A stretch of DNA of 64,000 nucleotides from Basidiobolus meristosporus CBS 931.73 (taxonomy: Eukaryota > Basidiobolomycota > Basidiobolomycetes > Basidiobolales > Basidiobolaceae), in the NCBI GenBank assembly GCA_002104905.1, contig MCFE01000237.1:55707-119706 (forward strand), in the 5' to 3' direction. Position numbers and translations under genes: made by a program. The first letter of the stretch is position 1, and each line of letters opens with the position of its first letter. Below the pieces are notes generated by a model. That model had not been told where the DNA came from. It saw only the letters and a program-made list of their open reading frames with translations, and did no database searches. Shown here in pieces: positions 14,501 through 27,373 of the stretch.

Positions 14501-16427
14501 CTCTCATGTTACAGACTCGGAATCGCCAGCGAGTAACAAGCTTGGATTCTTCGATTCCTGGCTTGCCAATCCACTTGTTGGACTGGCCAATCGTATTGAT
14601 GCCAAATCGCCCGTCAAGTCCCGCATACTTTCGCCAACCTCCGCACAAGACACCAAGGAGTTAAAGAAAAAGAAGTCCGAAATTAATGAAGCGGAGATCT
14701 TAAAAACCGTGGAGCAAGTCGCTGGCTATGTTGCCTCGCTACCACCTTATCGTGGTCTTACCAATGCTATCCGGTTGCATTTCCAATTGACCATTCTTGA
14801 GGATGACGACGAAAAATTAATTACTTGGGTGTCTTCATCTTTCATCCCACACGCTCCAACATCTGTTGCAGTACCCTCCATGTGGTCTATCATGTCCTCA
14901 AACATCGAGCACGTTCCGAAATCTGCACCTGTGGAGAAACCGGTGTACATCGGATTGACAAATAAGACGATGTATATGTTTTCACCGCAAATTATACCTT
15001 TGCCCGAATCCACTTCTACGGTCGAGAACAGTCCTGCCAAGCATATGAAATTGCTATATGCAATCCCAATTTCACTAATCTCAAGGATTGACATTGGGCC
15101 CAATCGTCAAACATTAACCGTTCATCTGAATCTTGCCTCTTATAATGGCTCTACTTCTGTTCCAGCCCCGGTGTCGCTAACCCTGCCACCGCATTCGATT
15201 ACGATCTTGATCAGAGATCGCCTGGTTTGCTCCGACTTCCTGAATTCATTAGTAGAGATATGCTACGATTACGCGATGCATGTAGAGGAAGGCAAAGTGA
15301 AAGTAGTGAACCATGACATTGAGTGGGCAGTTAAAAATATACGACGACAGGTATTGATCAGCGAAATGGATTCGAAGTTGGAAAATCAAGAGAATTATCA
15401 CTTGACTGGAGCGGACCCTGCTAGCAGTGAAGCGGTGATTGTGGATAAAGTGACATTTGATTTCTTCAAGATTTATCATCTGGTAACTCGCCTGATCAAG
15501 CAGCCGAACTCATCCCCGGAACTATCCCAGTATCGCACTGAAGCGTTGACTCTGGTGGGGACTGAAAAGTACCTTTACCTCTGCGAAGAACGTCACGATG
15601 TCTGGCCTCCAGCTGTCACCAATATCGGGGAAATTATGGACACACCGCAAAACTCTCCGAATGTCCGGAAAGCTGAGGGTAGATGGGGAAGGAAGAAGAA
15701 CAACCCGTTAATGGCCAGCCTAGTTGAACAGTACAAACGGGTTGAGGTAGTCCCCATTTCATGGATCAGCGAGGTAGAAAAGATCAAGAAGGGAATGAGC
15801 ATGATCATTGGGAAAGAGAAAGAAGGCCCAAATGTTGGTTGTACCGCCGCAGGCTGGGAGGTGTTGATACGGATCACATTTAACAGGGAGAACGAGGAAA
15901 CAGACTCCAAGTCTGAACGCTCGGTTAAATCAGGAATTATCCTTCAAAACCCACCTCCACCACTGAATGTTGACGAAAATCAACCAGACTCCGAGAAGAA
16001 CCAAGAGGAGGAAAAAGGAGCCGAAAGTGTAGCGGACGTTGCTCCGGAAGAAGAAAATGCTGTGGCCAACGATGACACAGAAACCCCTATCCCTGAGGAC
16101 AAAGCAGACGGTGCGAGCACTGACATCCAAGAGGACTCGAAGCCCGACGATGAGCAAGCCACTATAGTTGAACCAAAGATTGAGACGCCCAAGGACCCCG
16201 ATACGCAGAGTGTCACCTCCAGTGTCGGGGGAATCAATGAAACTTCTGTGAAGTCCGAAGATACAAAGGAAGTGGAATCCGAAAAACACGACAGCAATGA
16301 GGAATTGAGTAAAATTATCTCGTGGAATATATTGTACACCACTCAAGCAAGTGCAGATGAATTCATTGAGAATCTACGTGGCGTGTGGAAAGATATCAAG
16401 GGGACCGAATTGAATGTACTAGAGTAG
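11599..16427 (+). CDS. STK11IP (LKB1-interacting protein 1)-like leucine-rich repeat protein, 1585 aa
   Basis: Two exons, 11599-12696 and 12768-16427, are joined in phase by a 71-nt intron. The splice produces NPLTQKADYRVQIFSIF, the usual LRR-cap pattern NP...YR..V...F. Residues from about 120 to 390 hold leucine-rich repeats of the SDS22/nischarin kind (LHSIDLSHNDLAGL, LNISHNLL, LNLSHNMI, LDLSYNRLKSL, NVRGNDI, VFVEGNPL). Their arrangement, including the long first repeat followed by LESIVCQGGIVDLHDL, parallels human STK11IP. A Ser/Pro-rich disordered stretch with basic RRKGAAPNKSKRKGKR follows. Next comes a globular part with a possible zinc site: CLNCSWIGF and CPVCAGTF form a CxxC pair set. 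PH-like folds are plausible and the tail is acidic. STK11IP acts at LKB1 and on endolysosomes in mammals; the function here is inferred only. Confidence 0.7.
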
Positions 16428-17017
16428 TCAAGAAGGAGCCCATATTATTATAGCTACGCTGTTTCAGGGATTCGTCTCTTCTGATTACCTCAGGAATGGA
16501 CTACTAATTCTCCTCACTTTCCGCCAAGGCTTGCTGATCTGCCATTTCTGTTACTGTCATTGCACCATATTTGAGGCACATCTATTTTATACAATCACCA
16601 ATCCTGTATCTTATATTACTTGTTCATTTCAAACGATTCTCTAATTTAGTGTTCTATCTAGCTAAGCACGCCTCTGAAATATTGAATCGACTTTTTAACC
16701 AATAGCAATATCTGGAAAATGTCCCACGTTATTTCTTAATGCGACCTATATATTATCGATGCTAACAATCCTGAAGAGCCATTGTAGCTTGGTCGCTTGT
16801 ATAGACAGCCATTGCTGAACATGTATTTTTTGGTAAATTGGCCTCAGATTTGTGTTTACGTTCCATCCCTAGTATCCATGGGAATAAATTATTCAAGAGC
16901 CCAAAAAACAGTCTCGGCTCACCAGCCTACGCTTGGCGTCGGTATTCAATCGGGAGAGAGAATATAATATATTAATCAAAGTTCACTACATAATATTCTT
17001 GGAGATTCGTTTCTGGC
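16428..17017. other. Intergenic spacer, nothing recognised
   Basis: About 590 bases between convergent features (the end of the STK11IP-like gene and the end of the zinc-finger pseudogene). I find no open frame, repeat or RNA signature worth calling. Confidence 0.35.
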
Positions 17018-17600
17018 TCAGTCTAAACAGAATGTGTATGTGTGGCTGGGAGAAAAACCTGGGTGCAGAAGAGGCAACTTAGAGCTACTCAAAATCCTGA
17101 GCTTGTGCATTGGTGCGGGTGCGGGTGCATCGCATTGCAGGCAAGCAGCTTTCGATTTAAAATTGTGGAAGGAGCAACAGGAGCAGACCCAGCCACCTTG
17201 AACATTTGAAGGGCTGGGTTTTTCGGAAGGGGCTGGGTTGGGGGCATCCCAATTCTTATACGCTTGGCGAGAACCGAAGTTTTCATATCCACAGCCGGGA
17301 CATTCCCAGTCTCCTGGCCCTCCGGAGAAGGACCTTGGCAATTGTTGCAGTTATCACTATATCCGAAATTATAGAAGGCACAGCTGGGACAAACCCAGTC
17401 TCCCGGACTCACTTCGCGATTGCCTTCGGCTTTCTCCCCACACTGGAAGCAATTGGAGCGAGAAGCAAAGTTGTGAGTTTGGCATTATGGACAGTTCCAA
17501 TCCCCAGGACGGAAGCGGCTGAAGTTACGCTCCTGAATCTGTTGATAATAGTTAAGTATCGGGCCAACGGAAAGTCTTGACAAAACTTGTACATACTATC
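17018..17600 (-). pseudogene. Broken gene for a multi-finger RanBP2-type zinc-finger protein
   Basis: Four RanBP2-type fingers (W-x-C-x2-C, then N-F, then C-x2-C) can be read on the minus strand, but not in one frame. Finger 1 (GDWNCP then HNFASRSNCFQC) has TAA where the residue after CP should be, near 17490. Finger 2 (GDWVCPSCAFYNF, CNNC) is intact. Finger 3 (GDWECPGCGYENF) is in another frame, so there is a shift near 17310-17340, and its second Cys pair has become YxxW. Finger 4 (GGWVCSCCSFHNF, CLQC) is intact in the frame of finger 3. No GT-AG intron removes the stop. Intact relatives bind single-stranded RNA. Two inactivating changes plus a lost Cys pair point to decay. A sequencing error could explain one change, not all three. 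Confidence 0.65.
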
Positions 17601-19146
17601 GAGATAGAAAGGGCCTTAGGAGCATAGGGACGGAGCAACTTACTAGTGGAAGCAAGGCGCTGGCTTAACTGGCCAACAACGCGGAGGCTCGCTAGTCTCC
17701 CGGTAGGGCTAGAGATCGCACGAAATCCAACAATTGGATTGTTTGTGACTGATGGGGATCTATATGAGGTCACTTGGGCGAGGAGCGGCTCCAAACAGTA
17801 ATAGCATGATTGAAATGGATTCTGGAGATGTTTCTGAGTACAATGTATAGTATCTACAAATTTAAACTTGTATTTGCATTCCCCTTACAACATTGTTGTC
17901 GTGGGTGTATCAAGCGCGAGTGGGGCATTCGTAATTGAGACATTCACACACCCACCACCAAATTGTACAAATTACCTCGGTTTGTGTTGGAACTGTTGGA
18001 CACCATCACATCAAACACCAGCACAACCCAGCATCCTGTGAGCATCATTTGTGTTGTCTCGGATACACTTGTGACTCTTGATTGGAGAGGGGATGTTAAA
18101 CATTCGATATTGGGGCTATGAACTACCCATCTGATCTTGATAACTCTAACAGGTTATGGGCTTGCGAACACATGCGGCCTATAGAGAGCAGGATTGAATG
18201 GTAGTTCCATGCCGATCAATACCATGTTCAAACACAGTCATATCGAGATGAACTTCATCTTCGTATTGGTAATGGGTCGGCCACTGAGATGGAAGCACGG
18301 CAGTCCCATTGTGGGAGTAAATAAGATAGGCTGTTTCAGTCAAGTGACAGGGACGCTTCTGACCTCCAGATCTGAATCAAACAATGTGGCCTGGTATTGA
18401 AATGATAAACTGCCCGTAGCCGAGATCAACGGCCTCTGCTTAAAGAGTAATCTTCCCTGCTTCTGAAACCCAACTGTAGAAAGAGGATCCTTACATCTGG
18501 TTGGTGTTGTTTCATAAGTAACCAGATCGCCTTCACCGAAGACACATTCTGGATCCGGCGCAGTACCGCCAAGTCTACGAGTACATTGGATCCACTTCCA
18601 TTTAACTATATTTATGTATTTTCCTGGGTATCAGCCTGTGGCAGGGATTTCCCACACCGCATCCGTTGGACAGTCTTGAATGCACGTTCGCTGGACAAAC
18701 ATCGGCTATTCCGATTGATGGTAGGCCATTCCTAACATGCCTTTCAGACGGTTACTACAGATAGGCTTCAGCCTATATGCGCTAGTTCTACGTAATGGAA
18801 ACCATTTGTGCAGCAAGATGACGCTGCCATGCTTTGTCTTAACGTGCCAATGGCCGTGATTAAATGGTGGATTTAGTAAATTAACTTGTTCCTAGGCGTG
18901 TCCATAGTGGATAGTATGATTTGAACAAAATTATGGATGTGGTTCATTCCGCGAAATTAATATACTTAATGTACAACGCTTGCACAGGTATGGAAGAATG
19001 GAGTCGGACCGAGACTTGCAAGTAACACACTTACATATATATACTTATATACTTCAAAGCTATGGTTTTTGCGTGTCACGAAGGCGCGCCCAGAACTTTG
19101 ACTAATCTTGGCTTGTATTGGTGCTGGAGATTGATGCGCTATAGGC
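17601..19146. other. Spacer with no convincing gene
   Basis: About 1.5 kb. The first 200 bases may hold the decayed 5' part of the zinc-finger gene. Small open frames near 18194 and 18966 show no known motif. No repeats were noticed. Confidence 0.35.
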
Positions 19147-20287
19147 TCAGCTTTCAAAACTGTCCTGTGTGTACCAGTTATAGAGGGAGACTGGTAGATT
19201 CTCCTCTACCGGAGCTTGCGACTGAAAGTGAAATTCACAGCCGCCTTGGATCGTGGGTCCTGAAGACAACCAAGGGGACAGCAGCGGGTTTGGTTGTGAT
19301 GGACATTGTAAATTCGTGGGTCGATCAAGCAGAGGAGCATACGAGTGTGGGGTTGTCTGCAGGGAGCCATCGAACGGCCACATGAAGTTTCCATAAGATG
19401 ATGGGTTCACTGGGCATGGATTCAGTATTTCACTCTTCTGAAACTTGGTTAGCGAAGGAGCCATAGATCCTGTCCTCATATTTGGCTTGAGCGTGGTTGT
19501 GGGATTCCCCACTTTGGCAAGTATGTTGTTCTGTAGCTGTTGAGCAAGCTGCTCCAATAAAGCTCGTTCCGAGAGGAGTTTCTGGCATTGAGAGCATTTT
19601 TCCCCACTTTCAGCAGGGGAATCACCATTGAGATTACCCATTCCGCGCGTTTCGTGAGGGAACGAAAGGTTCCTCTGTAGAGGTATTTCCTCCGTACATT
19701 CATTAACGCTGCTGTTGTCACTTGAGCAGTCCTCGACGCAGCTTTCAGAGTATGATGTTAAGTTGCCAGGGTTTCGGGGAACCACAACAGAGTCTGGCAC
19801 GGCAAGTTTGGCCGGCTGCCGAGTGATTAAATGGAGCAGATCTATACGATTCTGTCGGAAATTGATGTGACTAAAGGCCGAGGCCGAATGGTTCGTCGAC
19901 GCTTTCCCGCGGCGAGCATCAGATATTCTTCGGAAGTCGTATTTCTATCAGAGATTGGAGATGCTGGAATGAATTTAAATCACCTTCACATGCAGAATTG
20001 AGGAGTGCTTACATTGAGCTGCCGAACGAAGGAAGTGAAAATTGAGGTCTTAAAGAATATGGGAAGAACCACAGTGGCAAAGAGGGTGCTGTCCTGAATA
20101 ATGAAGCTGTCTCCTGAGGCACTCCAGCGAATAAACCGGGTGTACTTGTCACTTTCCAGGATTCTAGAAGGAAGACGTACGAGTTAGCTGGTAGCTACTG
20201 CAGGTGTCTGTGTGGACTCTACCTGTAGAGCTTTAAAACAAACAGCGAGATATCCTGCGTGGAGTCAGACAGGGAATTGTCGTCCAT
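19147..20287 (-). CDS. HSF-type DNA-binding transcription factor (Skn7/HSF-like), 337 aa
   Basis: Three minus-strand exons, 20223-20287, 20013-20163 and 19147-19944, join in phase to 337 residues. Residues from about 14 hold a heat-shock-factor DNA-binding domain: [20 protein letters not shown], then [43 protein letters not shown] is the form seen in Skn7 and in fungal HSF relatives. The stretch [25 protein letters not shown] matches the end of the family domain (F-xxHxxFxRxRpDLLxxIxR). A short coiled-coil oligomerisation stretch follows ([20 protein letters not shown]), then a Ser/Pro-rich tail. No response-regulator receiver domain is present, so a complete Skn7 is unlikely. Small HSF-type paralogs are common in fungi. 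The target genes cannot be told from this window. Confidence 0.85.
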
Positions 20288-21389
20288 TGGGTGAAAGTAT
20301 ACTAGGGGAAACTGAAGAGATCCCTCTTCCAAGGCTCTTTATAAAGCAATATGCTCGCTAAGACGGGCTTATTCCATTTTCAAGTGAAAAGGATCTACCA
20401 CCGATCTACATTAAAGAGCAGAAGATTTGAGCGAAGAATCCTTTGTTTATGCTTAATTGATCAAGCCACGACTGAATCTTTCCAAGACTTCGATCTCCCG
20501 CAAACCAGGAGGCCCGGATAAGCCACCCTGATCAAAGGTCTGAAATCTTGGGGATGACAACAATTCAAGCCCTATATTCATTGATTCTGTGGTTAGAACA
20601 GAGTTCGTGAATGATCCGTTGATCCGTAGCCACAAGTGTTCACAAATAATTCCATAAAAGTCTGTAGCTCATAGGAAGCGGTAGGGTAATCAATTTATAA
20701 TCTTCATGTCTAACTGGAGCTAAGCTGTGAACCAGAAACCCACCTAACCATGGTTCCCAACAAAGGAAGATAGTCATATACACAATTGCCACTAACCGGT
20801 CTACTTGACACGGTGTGCACAAGTGCACATACAGGCTTACACAAACTAATTGTTCGAGCCAGCCAAAAATACTTATTTGCCACCAGCAACAACCAGGTTG
20901 TGACTGGACTCCAAAACATGGTGATTACCAATTATTAAGTATTCCGTTTATGGTCGATTAGTATCGCAGTCGGTCAACCCATGTTGATGGGGCTTTATTC
21001 ATACTAACGGAAACCATTTGACTAAATAGGCATATTGGCTGTTCTCATCTGGTGTACAAAATGCTCTCATAGCTGTACATTTCTCTATCCAATCTGCTGC
21101 AAGAGATTCATTAATTACCATCAATCGTGATTTGATAGAGTAGGCCACACTGGTTTGCGCTTGGCCTGTTTCTACTATTTCAGATGGCACATGCTTGTGG
21201 CAGTGGCAGTATGGGGTCCACGTGATTTCAGTAATACAGCACTGTGACTTTCAGACATCAATCAGATTAATCAGGGGTTGAATGGTTGATTAGTCCCATT
21301 GAAATACATGCCGCTATGGGATGATTCCTATGTCATGAAAAAGGACTGGTAAATCAATATTACGAAGATACAGTGCTACGACAACATTA
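20288..21389. other. Divergent promoter region between the HSF-type gene and ATG7
   Basis: About 1.1 kb. The short open frames on the minus strand carry no motif. It should contain the promoters of both flanking genes, but I cannot point to a specific element. Confidence 0.35.
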
Positions 21390-24147
21390 ATGAGTAAAGA
21401 ACAGACGATCCTACAATTCGAGCCTTTCTGCAGTGCCATCGAAGCGCCTTTCTGGCACACGCTTACACAGCTAAAGATCGAGGAATTTAAACTTGATGAC
21501 GAAATCAAAGATATTACAGGTTATTACCAAATGCTCGGTGGTGTGTCTTTCACAGGCAAAGAAGGGGCGCTTCCCTCTCGATTATGTTTAGGAAATTTTT
21601 CGTATGAAGAGGGGACCGAAGAGTGAGGTTTATGCTTTCCCATCAACCAGTGCTAAAGATTAATGCTCGCTTTGGATAGTCTTCCGCCATTTTCAATTTG
21701 TGCACCAGGCTTCATCAAAAATACCAACACCATCGAGGAATTTAAACAACTTAATAAGAGTCAAACGCTTGCTGAGTGTGCTAAGAGGGTATATTGTGCC
21801 GTTAGTTTATACCACCGTCGATACAAGTCTTGTTAAGCGCTACTTTGTGACAGGTATTGGAGGACATCGAGTCAGGGGCTGCACTGAATACTCCTCATCT
21901 ACTTGCTCGCTTCATACTCCTCACTTTTGCCAATCTCAAAAACTACAAATATTATTACTGGTTCGGATGCCCCGCCTTAACTACCAACCCTACATATTCC
22001 TTGAGGGATATTAGTGGCCTCTCCTCAATCTTTGATGACAACCAAGTATTGTTTAGCTACACCCTTACCAGCCAGCCAGCCATCTAAATAAGCCTTCAAT
22101 ATGCAGATTTGTGAAATCCAATGTAAATATCAGGATTATCGAGGTGCCCGTCCCCAGGAACAGCATGGCTTCTTCGTTCTCAACCAAACCGGGGCCGAAA
22201 TCGAAATACTAACCTTGCAAGAAGCGAAAAATCTTCAAGCCTCTCAGGTTCGCTCGACACCATCATCGGCTTGGAGTTCGTGATTATTGATGTTTTCTCA
22301 GCTCATCTTTGGGTTTGCCGATCCTAGTAGCCTGCCCTCGAATCCCGGGTGGCCGTTGAGAAATTATTTAGCACTGATTCGACAGACGTTTAGTGTCAAT
22401 GAAGCCAGGATACTATGCTACCGCGAGATCATCGGCAAGAAAGATATCTCACCTAGCAAGCTCCTTCGTGTGGACTTGGATGTTCAATTGAATGTCGATG
22501 GTCAGGCTCACCTTTGATAAAACCCCACACAACCATTCGAGCTAACGATACGGAGCTCTAGAAAATAACCACCCCAAGTCGACTGGTTGGGAACGGAATG
22601 CCCAAGGCAAATTGGGTCCTCGTGTAGCGGACCTTGCCCCATTAATGGATCCTCACAAGTAACGAAAACTATTTCATTATGAATGTACACGCTGATAATT
22701 TTTATTTTGTACGAATTCAACAGACTAGCTAACACAGCAGTAGACCTAAACCTGAAACTTATGCGATGGCGTTTGCTCCCAAGCCTCAATCTAGAGAAGA
22801 TTGCTTCTCAGAAATGCCTGCTACTTGGGTCCGGGACGCTGGGCTGCTATGTTGCTAGGAGCTTGCTGGTAACTTATATCTCCCTATCTTCATGTCTTCA
22901 ATGTTAAATTTTTCACCTGCAATTCCAAACAGGGTTGGGGAGTCCGACACATCACCTTTGTAGACAATTCCCGCGTTTCTTTTTCTAACCCTGCACGCCA
23001 ACCTTTGTTTAACTTCGAGGATAGCTTGGGTGGCGGCAAGGAAAAGGCCAAGTGTGCCGCGGACAATCTCAAGAAAGTTTTCCCTGGAGTGGTTAGTACG
23101 GATGTAGCGTTAGAAGCCAAAAGCAAAAAAACTAACTCTCCCAAAGGTGTCCGAGGGGCATACAATTTCTATACCCATGCCTGGACATCCGGTGGTCGAT
23201 GCTGAAAAGAGTAAATCTGAAGTGGAAAAAATCGCCAACCTTATCAGCACACACGATGTGATTTTTCTTCTGATGGACAGTCGCGAGAGTAGATGGCTTC
23301 CCACACTACTGGGCGCCCATTTCAAAAAGGTGAGACGTCTAACAACAAGCCAATGTGTATATCGAGTAATGATCTAAGTCAGCTATAGTTAGTTGTCAAT
23401 GCCGCGCTGGGCTTCGATACCTATATGGTCATGCGCCATGGTGTTCCTGCTTACGGAGACCCCGCTGAAGCAAAGCCTGATGGCATGCAGCTTGGATGTT
23501 ATTTTTGTAATGATATTGTTGCACCAACCGACGTTCGTATTGTTCAAGCACTGTTAAGCCAGCAGCCACCATAATTACCTTTCCTTGTAGTCATTAAGCA
23601 ACCGCACATTGGATCAGCAATGCACTGTAACTAGACCCGGACTGTCAGCAATAGCTAGTGCGACCGCAGTGGAACTATTGGTATCCGTTCTTCAACACGA
23701 AGATGGGTATGCCATACATCATATACGACATTCGGCTTTAAGAACCTCGATTGATCACGAGTTTCAATATAGGGCCCTAGCACCAGCGGATAATTCTAGA
23801 TCCATATCGGAGTCAACCACCACCCCGTTAGGACTGGTGCCCCACCAGATTCGAGGATTTCTATCTCACTTCAGCCAAATGCTTGTCGTTGGCCGTGCTT
23901 ATGACAAGTGTACCGCATGCTCAAAGATTGTAAGTAATCATTCTATATGGAGATGTTCGGGATACTGACAATTGGCATTGTTTAGGTCCTTGATGCCTAT
24001 GCCGACCGAGGGTTTGAGTTCCTAAAGCAGGCATTCGATTCATCTGACTACCTGGAGGAAATTACTGGTCTTACCCAGCTGCACGCAGAAAGCGAATTAG
24101 CTGATTGGGATAGTGAGATTGATGACGAAGACATAAGCATCATTTAA
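21390..24147 (+). CDS. ATG7: Autophagy E1-like activating enzyme ATG7, about 9-11 exons
   Basis: E1-like enzyme that activates Atg8 and Atg12 and passes them to Atg3 and Atg10, in the cytosol. The start is [26 protein letters not shown], matching the family N-terminus ([20 protein letters not shown]). Further exons read [17 protein letters not shown], then [19 protein letters not shown] with [10 protein letters not shown], then [13 protein letters not shown]. The catalytic half follows: [34 protein letters not shown] (nucleotide loop, about 22800-22860), [42 protein letters not shown] and [14 protein letters not shown]. The catalytic cysteine is in [11 protein letters not shown] (about 23610-23640). 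The tail is [34 protein letters not shown] and an acidic end. Stops in the raw frames fall at GT-AG introns. I did not fix every splice site in the N-terminal third (21620-22300). Confidence 0.93.
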
Positions 24148-25207
24148 AAGCGCCTGAGATACCTCAACAGGTGGTTGAAACATCCACCCCAGCAAGTACA
24201 ATAAAAGCCACAGCTGTTATTTATTCTACGGATTCCGCAGCATCATGCTAATCGCATGCTCTTTTCGATAACACCAAGAACATTGCGACTTCACTGATTA
24301 CATCATATATATATGCCACACACAATGCCCATGAGACGTACATATTCAACTTGCATGGCAAACTCTGGGCAACCTTTCTTTGTCAAGCTAGAAGTCATTA
24401 ATGGTTTATTACGCACCCTTGCGATATCGCTCCATTTGAACGCAACGTCCATTCCAGAACAGTGGGCGACCTTTACTGTTCCCGCGACTCAGCATCACCC
24501 TATGCCCCTTAAAAACACCACACGAGATTGAGGCTGTCCATGCATATTTCCCACAAGTGAGGTGACAATCTGAGAGTCATCGTGTACACGTAGACATATA
24601 CAAAGCGGCGAATAGAGGTAGCACAGGCAGTCATATAATTAGTAGCGTGTCTACTACTTTCTGTTTCTCGCCGAATGACGAGAAAATGGGAGCAGCTGTA
24701 GGCGGGGTTAAGATGTTTACAGTGGAGGTCTTGTTCTTGGAAGTCGCATTGTTAGTACTACGACGAAGTGTTTGTGAAATCCAGGTGAACATTGTTGAAG
24801 AGACTTGACTGGTAGGTGGACACCGACTGGACAAGTTTATATAAATGACAAGGTTCTGGTTGAACAGGGGGTCGTACAAACTTCTCCACGTAAAACTGCA
24901 CTTTGGAGGTGATTGATGAAGCGATTTGTAAAGAGCTGGATCAAGCAATCGAGACCAATAATGCACCTCACATGCTCAATCGATTGAAACCAATTGATTG
25001 GAGCTTGGTACACCAGGTGAAGACCGTAATATGTCCAGATTGGAACAAGTGCCGGACCAAGCCTTGATTGGGACACTGAAATCAAGAACAGCCTGGTTTC
25101 TGGTAATTAACCTACAGGCTCACACATGAATTGCGGCAACTGTGCAATCCACCCAATGTGCCATTTGAAATGAATTAGTAACCACAATCAGCATGTTTAT
25201 GGTGCCA
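24148..25207. other. Spacer after ATG7, weak antisense frames only
   Basis: About 1 kb. Two overlapping minus-strand frames (24631-24966 and 24837-25085) are open but have no recognised motif and no clear start or splice link, so I do not call a gene. Confidence 0.3.
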
Positions 25208-26759
25208 TTGATTTACGCGCTCTACATCACTTCACACAAACTCAAGTGACCGGTTTTAGTCAACGATACAGCGAGCACAGCACCTTGACCGGTAATCAAA
25301 ACCCCGATCTACCTAAATTTACCGTACATGCTACCGTTCCTGCACCCAATGGAACGAACATACCATTTTTCATTGATGCCTTACGTGGTGATACAATGTT
25401 GCCTGAAACACATCCCTTAAACATCGACGTGTCCCATGGGCATCGGGATTTTTCTAATGGGCCAGTGAATATAGAAGCGATTGTTGCATTCATTGAGCAT
25501 ACCAAGTGTTTCCAGCCTCCTGGCTAAACATTGGACTTGATTTTTTCCCAATGAATTATCCTTGGATTGTGTAATCGTTCATCAGCTCGCAATTGTAGAT
25601 GGATTTTTCTTAACGACACAAGATCATCAACCTGGCCTAGAGCGGTGGGTTCCTAGCTTGATTAATTTCCGAGTATCAGGCAGTTTTCATTCAGCGTATT
25701 CTCTGTATCAAGCCATCTCTTGCAACCCCCTTTGGCGCCAGTTTGCCCTTCATTGTGGGGATATCGAGAAGTGTACAACATCAAACACTTGTGGAGTGTT
25801 TATCTTGGGCTTTAGTGACCAAGAACCAGACAACTGTTCCTAAAACGTTGCCAATGTCAGTAGTCATACCTTTTGCCACTTACGAAGATCCAGAGCCTGG
25901 TTTCCAGTTCCATTTGCCTTACCATACAAAATCCACCAATACACAGGCATTCCAGTCATACACTATCATGGGCAGCCCTCCTCATAGCTGGAGCGAGAAA
26001 GAGGACTACCAGCGAAGCCCAGAAGAGGGTTATGATATGTCAGATTCTCCAGGCATTCGGCATAGACTTCAAGGTAAACAACTAGCTTCCCACGAAAAGA
26101 AAGTCTCTTCCAGTGAATATGATAGTACCGAGAAAAAAGGTGATTTTTCTGGTGATTCAATGGCTGGTGGATACAGCGTCGGCCAAAGGAGTGTTAAATC
26201 TGGTTACTTTTCGGATAGTAAGAAGGACCCGAAGCCCACCAAAAACAGGGAACTGGGATTTGAAACGTCCGAGCACCTCGACGTAGGCCTTTCAGTAGTC
26301 CTGAACTCAGCTCACCATTTTCTCCAGGGCTTCTTGGTCCTTTTCAAAACCAACCAGACAGCATTTCTGGCAACAGCAGGCTGGCATCTTATCGTTGGCT
26401 ACTCCTTGACCAAGACTGCCGCCTCTTCACTCCTGGCACATGCCCACCTACCATCAGGTAGCGACCAACTGAATCCAACAACGATCCTTTTCTCCAAGCT
26501 CTTGGGGGAAATGAACACTCCATGGGCATTCCTAGCACTGATGGGCTTTCGAATGAAAGATATATCTTCGCAAAAGATGCTTCTTTTAACGTTCGCGCTT
26601 AGCGCAATTCTTCAACTTCGTTTTCATGTTAAATACTTGTCAAATCGACAACAGTGGAAGTACGTGTTCTCCAAACACAATATGGGATCGGCTGCGGTGG
26701 CATTGATAAACCTTGGGTGCTACTTGGCGTCAGTCCGAAGGAGTGGGCATTTGTTATAG
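25208..26759 (+). CDS. Unrecognised protein(s); C-terminal part with about four membrane helices
   Basis: I do not recognise this family. An open block at about 25208-25527 (KFTVHATVPAPNGTNIPFF, VSHGHRDFSNGPVNIEAIV) lacks an ATG upstream in frame, so it must be an inner exon or part of a broken gene. A second long block, about 25660-26759, reads through FIVGISRSVQHQTLVECLSW into a Ser/Lys/Asp-rich hydrophilic stretch (GSPPHSWSEKEDYQRSPEEG). It then has hydrophobic segments (HHFLQGFLVLF, TAFLATAGWHLIVGYSL, TPWAFLALMGF, MLLLTFALSAILQL, AAVALINLGCYLA). Whether the two blocks are one gene is uncertain because the 25528-25660 link has stops in all frames and no clear intron. The second block looks like a small multi-pass membrane protein. 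The start shown is the left limit of open sequence, not a start codon. Confidence 0.45.
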
Positions 26760-27373
26760 TGAGCTCGTCCAAGTCACCTCTAATTATTATATCAGACATT
26801 TTGAAAGCAGCACATTCGCCGATGGAAACATCGTTTTCCACGAAAGTACCTTGAGGGCTATTCGTGACGGTTCAACATATTAGTACATCGATGTTGCGCA
26901 GAAACTAAGTCTCCCTTCCATCTTTCACTAGCAAAGCGGTTCTACCAGCATTGGAAGACTAGGTATTTGATATATTGTGGAGGAGGCTTAGATTCGGCCT
27001 TCTTTGTAGGATTCGTCAACAATCGAGCGAGTGCATCACTTCGATTGATATGATAATAGAGGGTCATCAAACATGAAGTAGTGTGCGTAAATAATAAACT
27101 TGATTTAATTTTCGCCCACAGTAATGGCTGTGTGCTTGTGCAATGCAGGATTCCTGGCACCTTGCGGTGGGTGTTTCTACTAGTGGATAATGGGATCACC
27201 TCTAAGATTAAGCTTAATACGGGGGTAGCCAATCAGTTGATCATTCATATTCCGAAAGGTGCAACGGTTGAGGATTTCAAAATTTCCTGGAAAAATTTAC
27301 TCGTCCATCAGGCGTCATAAATAATGTAGAAATTATCACTTCCCGGAACCAAAGTGGCAAATACTTGACCCAC
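26760..27373. other. Spacer with one ambiguous open frame
   Basis: A plus-strand frame, 27081-27320 (ending KISWKNLLVHQAS), is open for 79 codons and ends about 50 bases before the DusA-like gene, but it matches no family I know. An antisense frame over the same bases is equally long, so coding cannot be decided. Confidence 0.3.

Noticed and set aside
15930-16346. Two minus-strand frames of 120-138 codons opposite the STK11IP-like gene
   Set aside because: They lie antisense to the acidic, low-complexity C-terminus of a confident gene.
24631-25085. Minus-strand gene between ATG7 and the membrane protein
   Set aside because: Overlapping frames of similar length in two phases, no family match, no clear splice sites.
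27081-27320. Plus-strand 79-codon gene just before the DusA-like gene
   Set aside because: An equally long antisense frame covers it, no motif is recognisable and no upstream exon could be linked.
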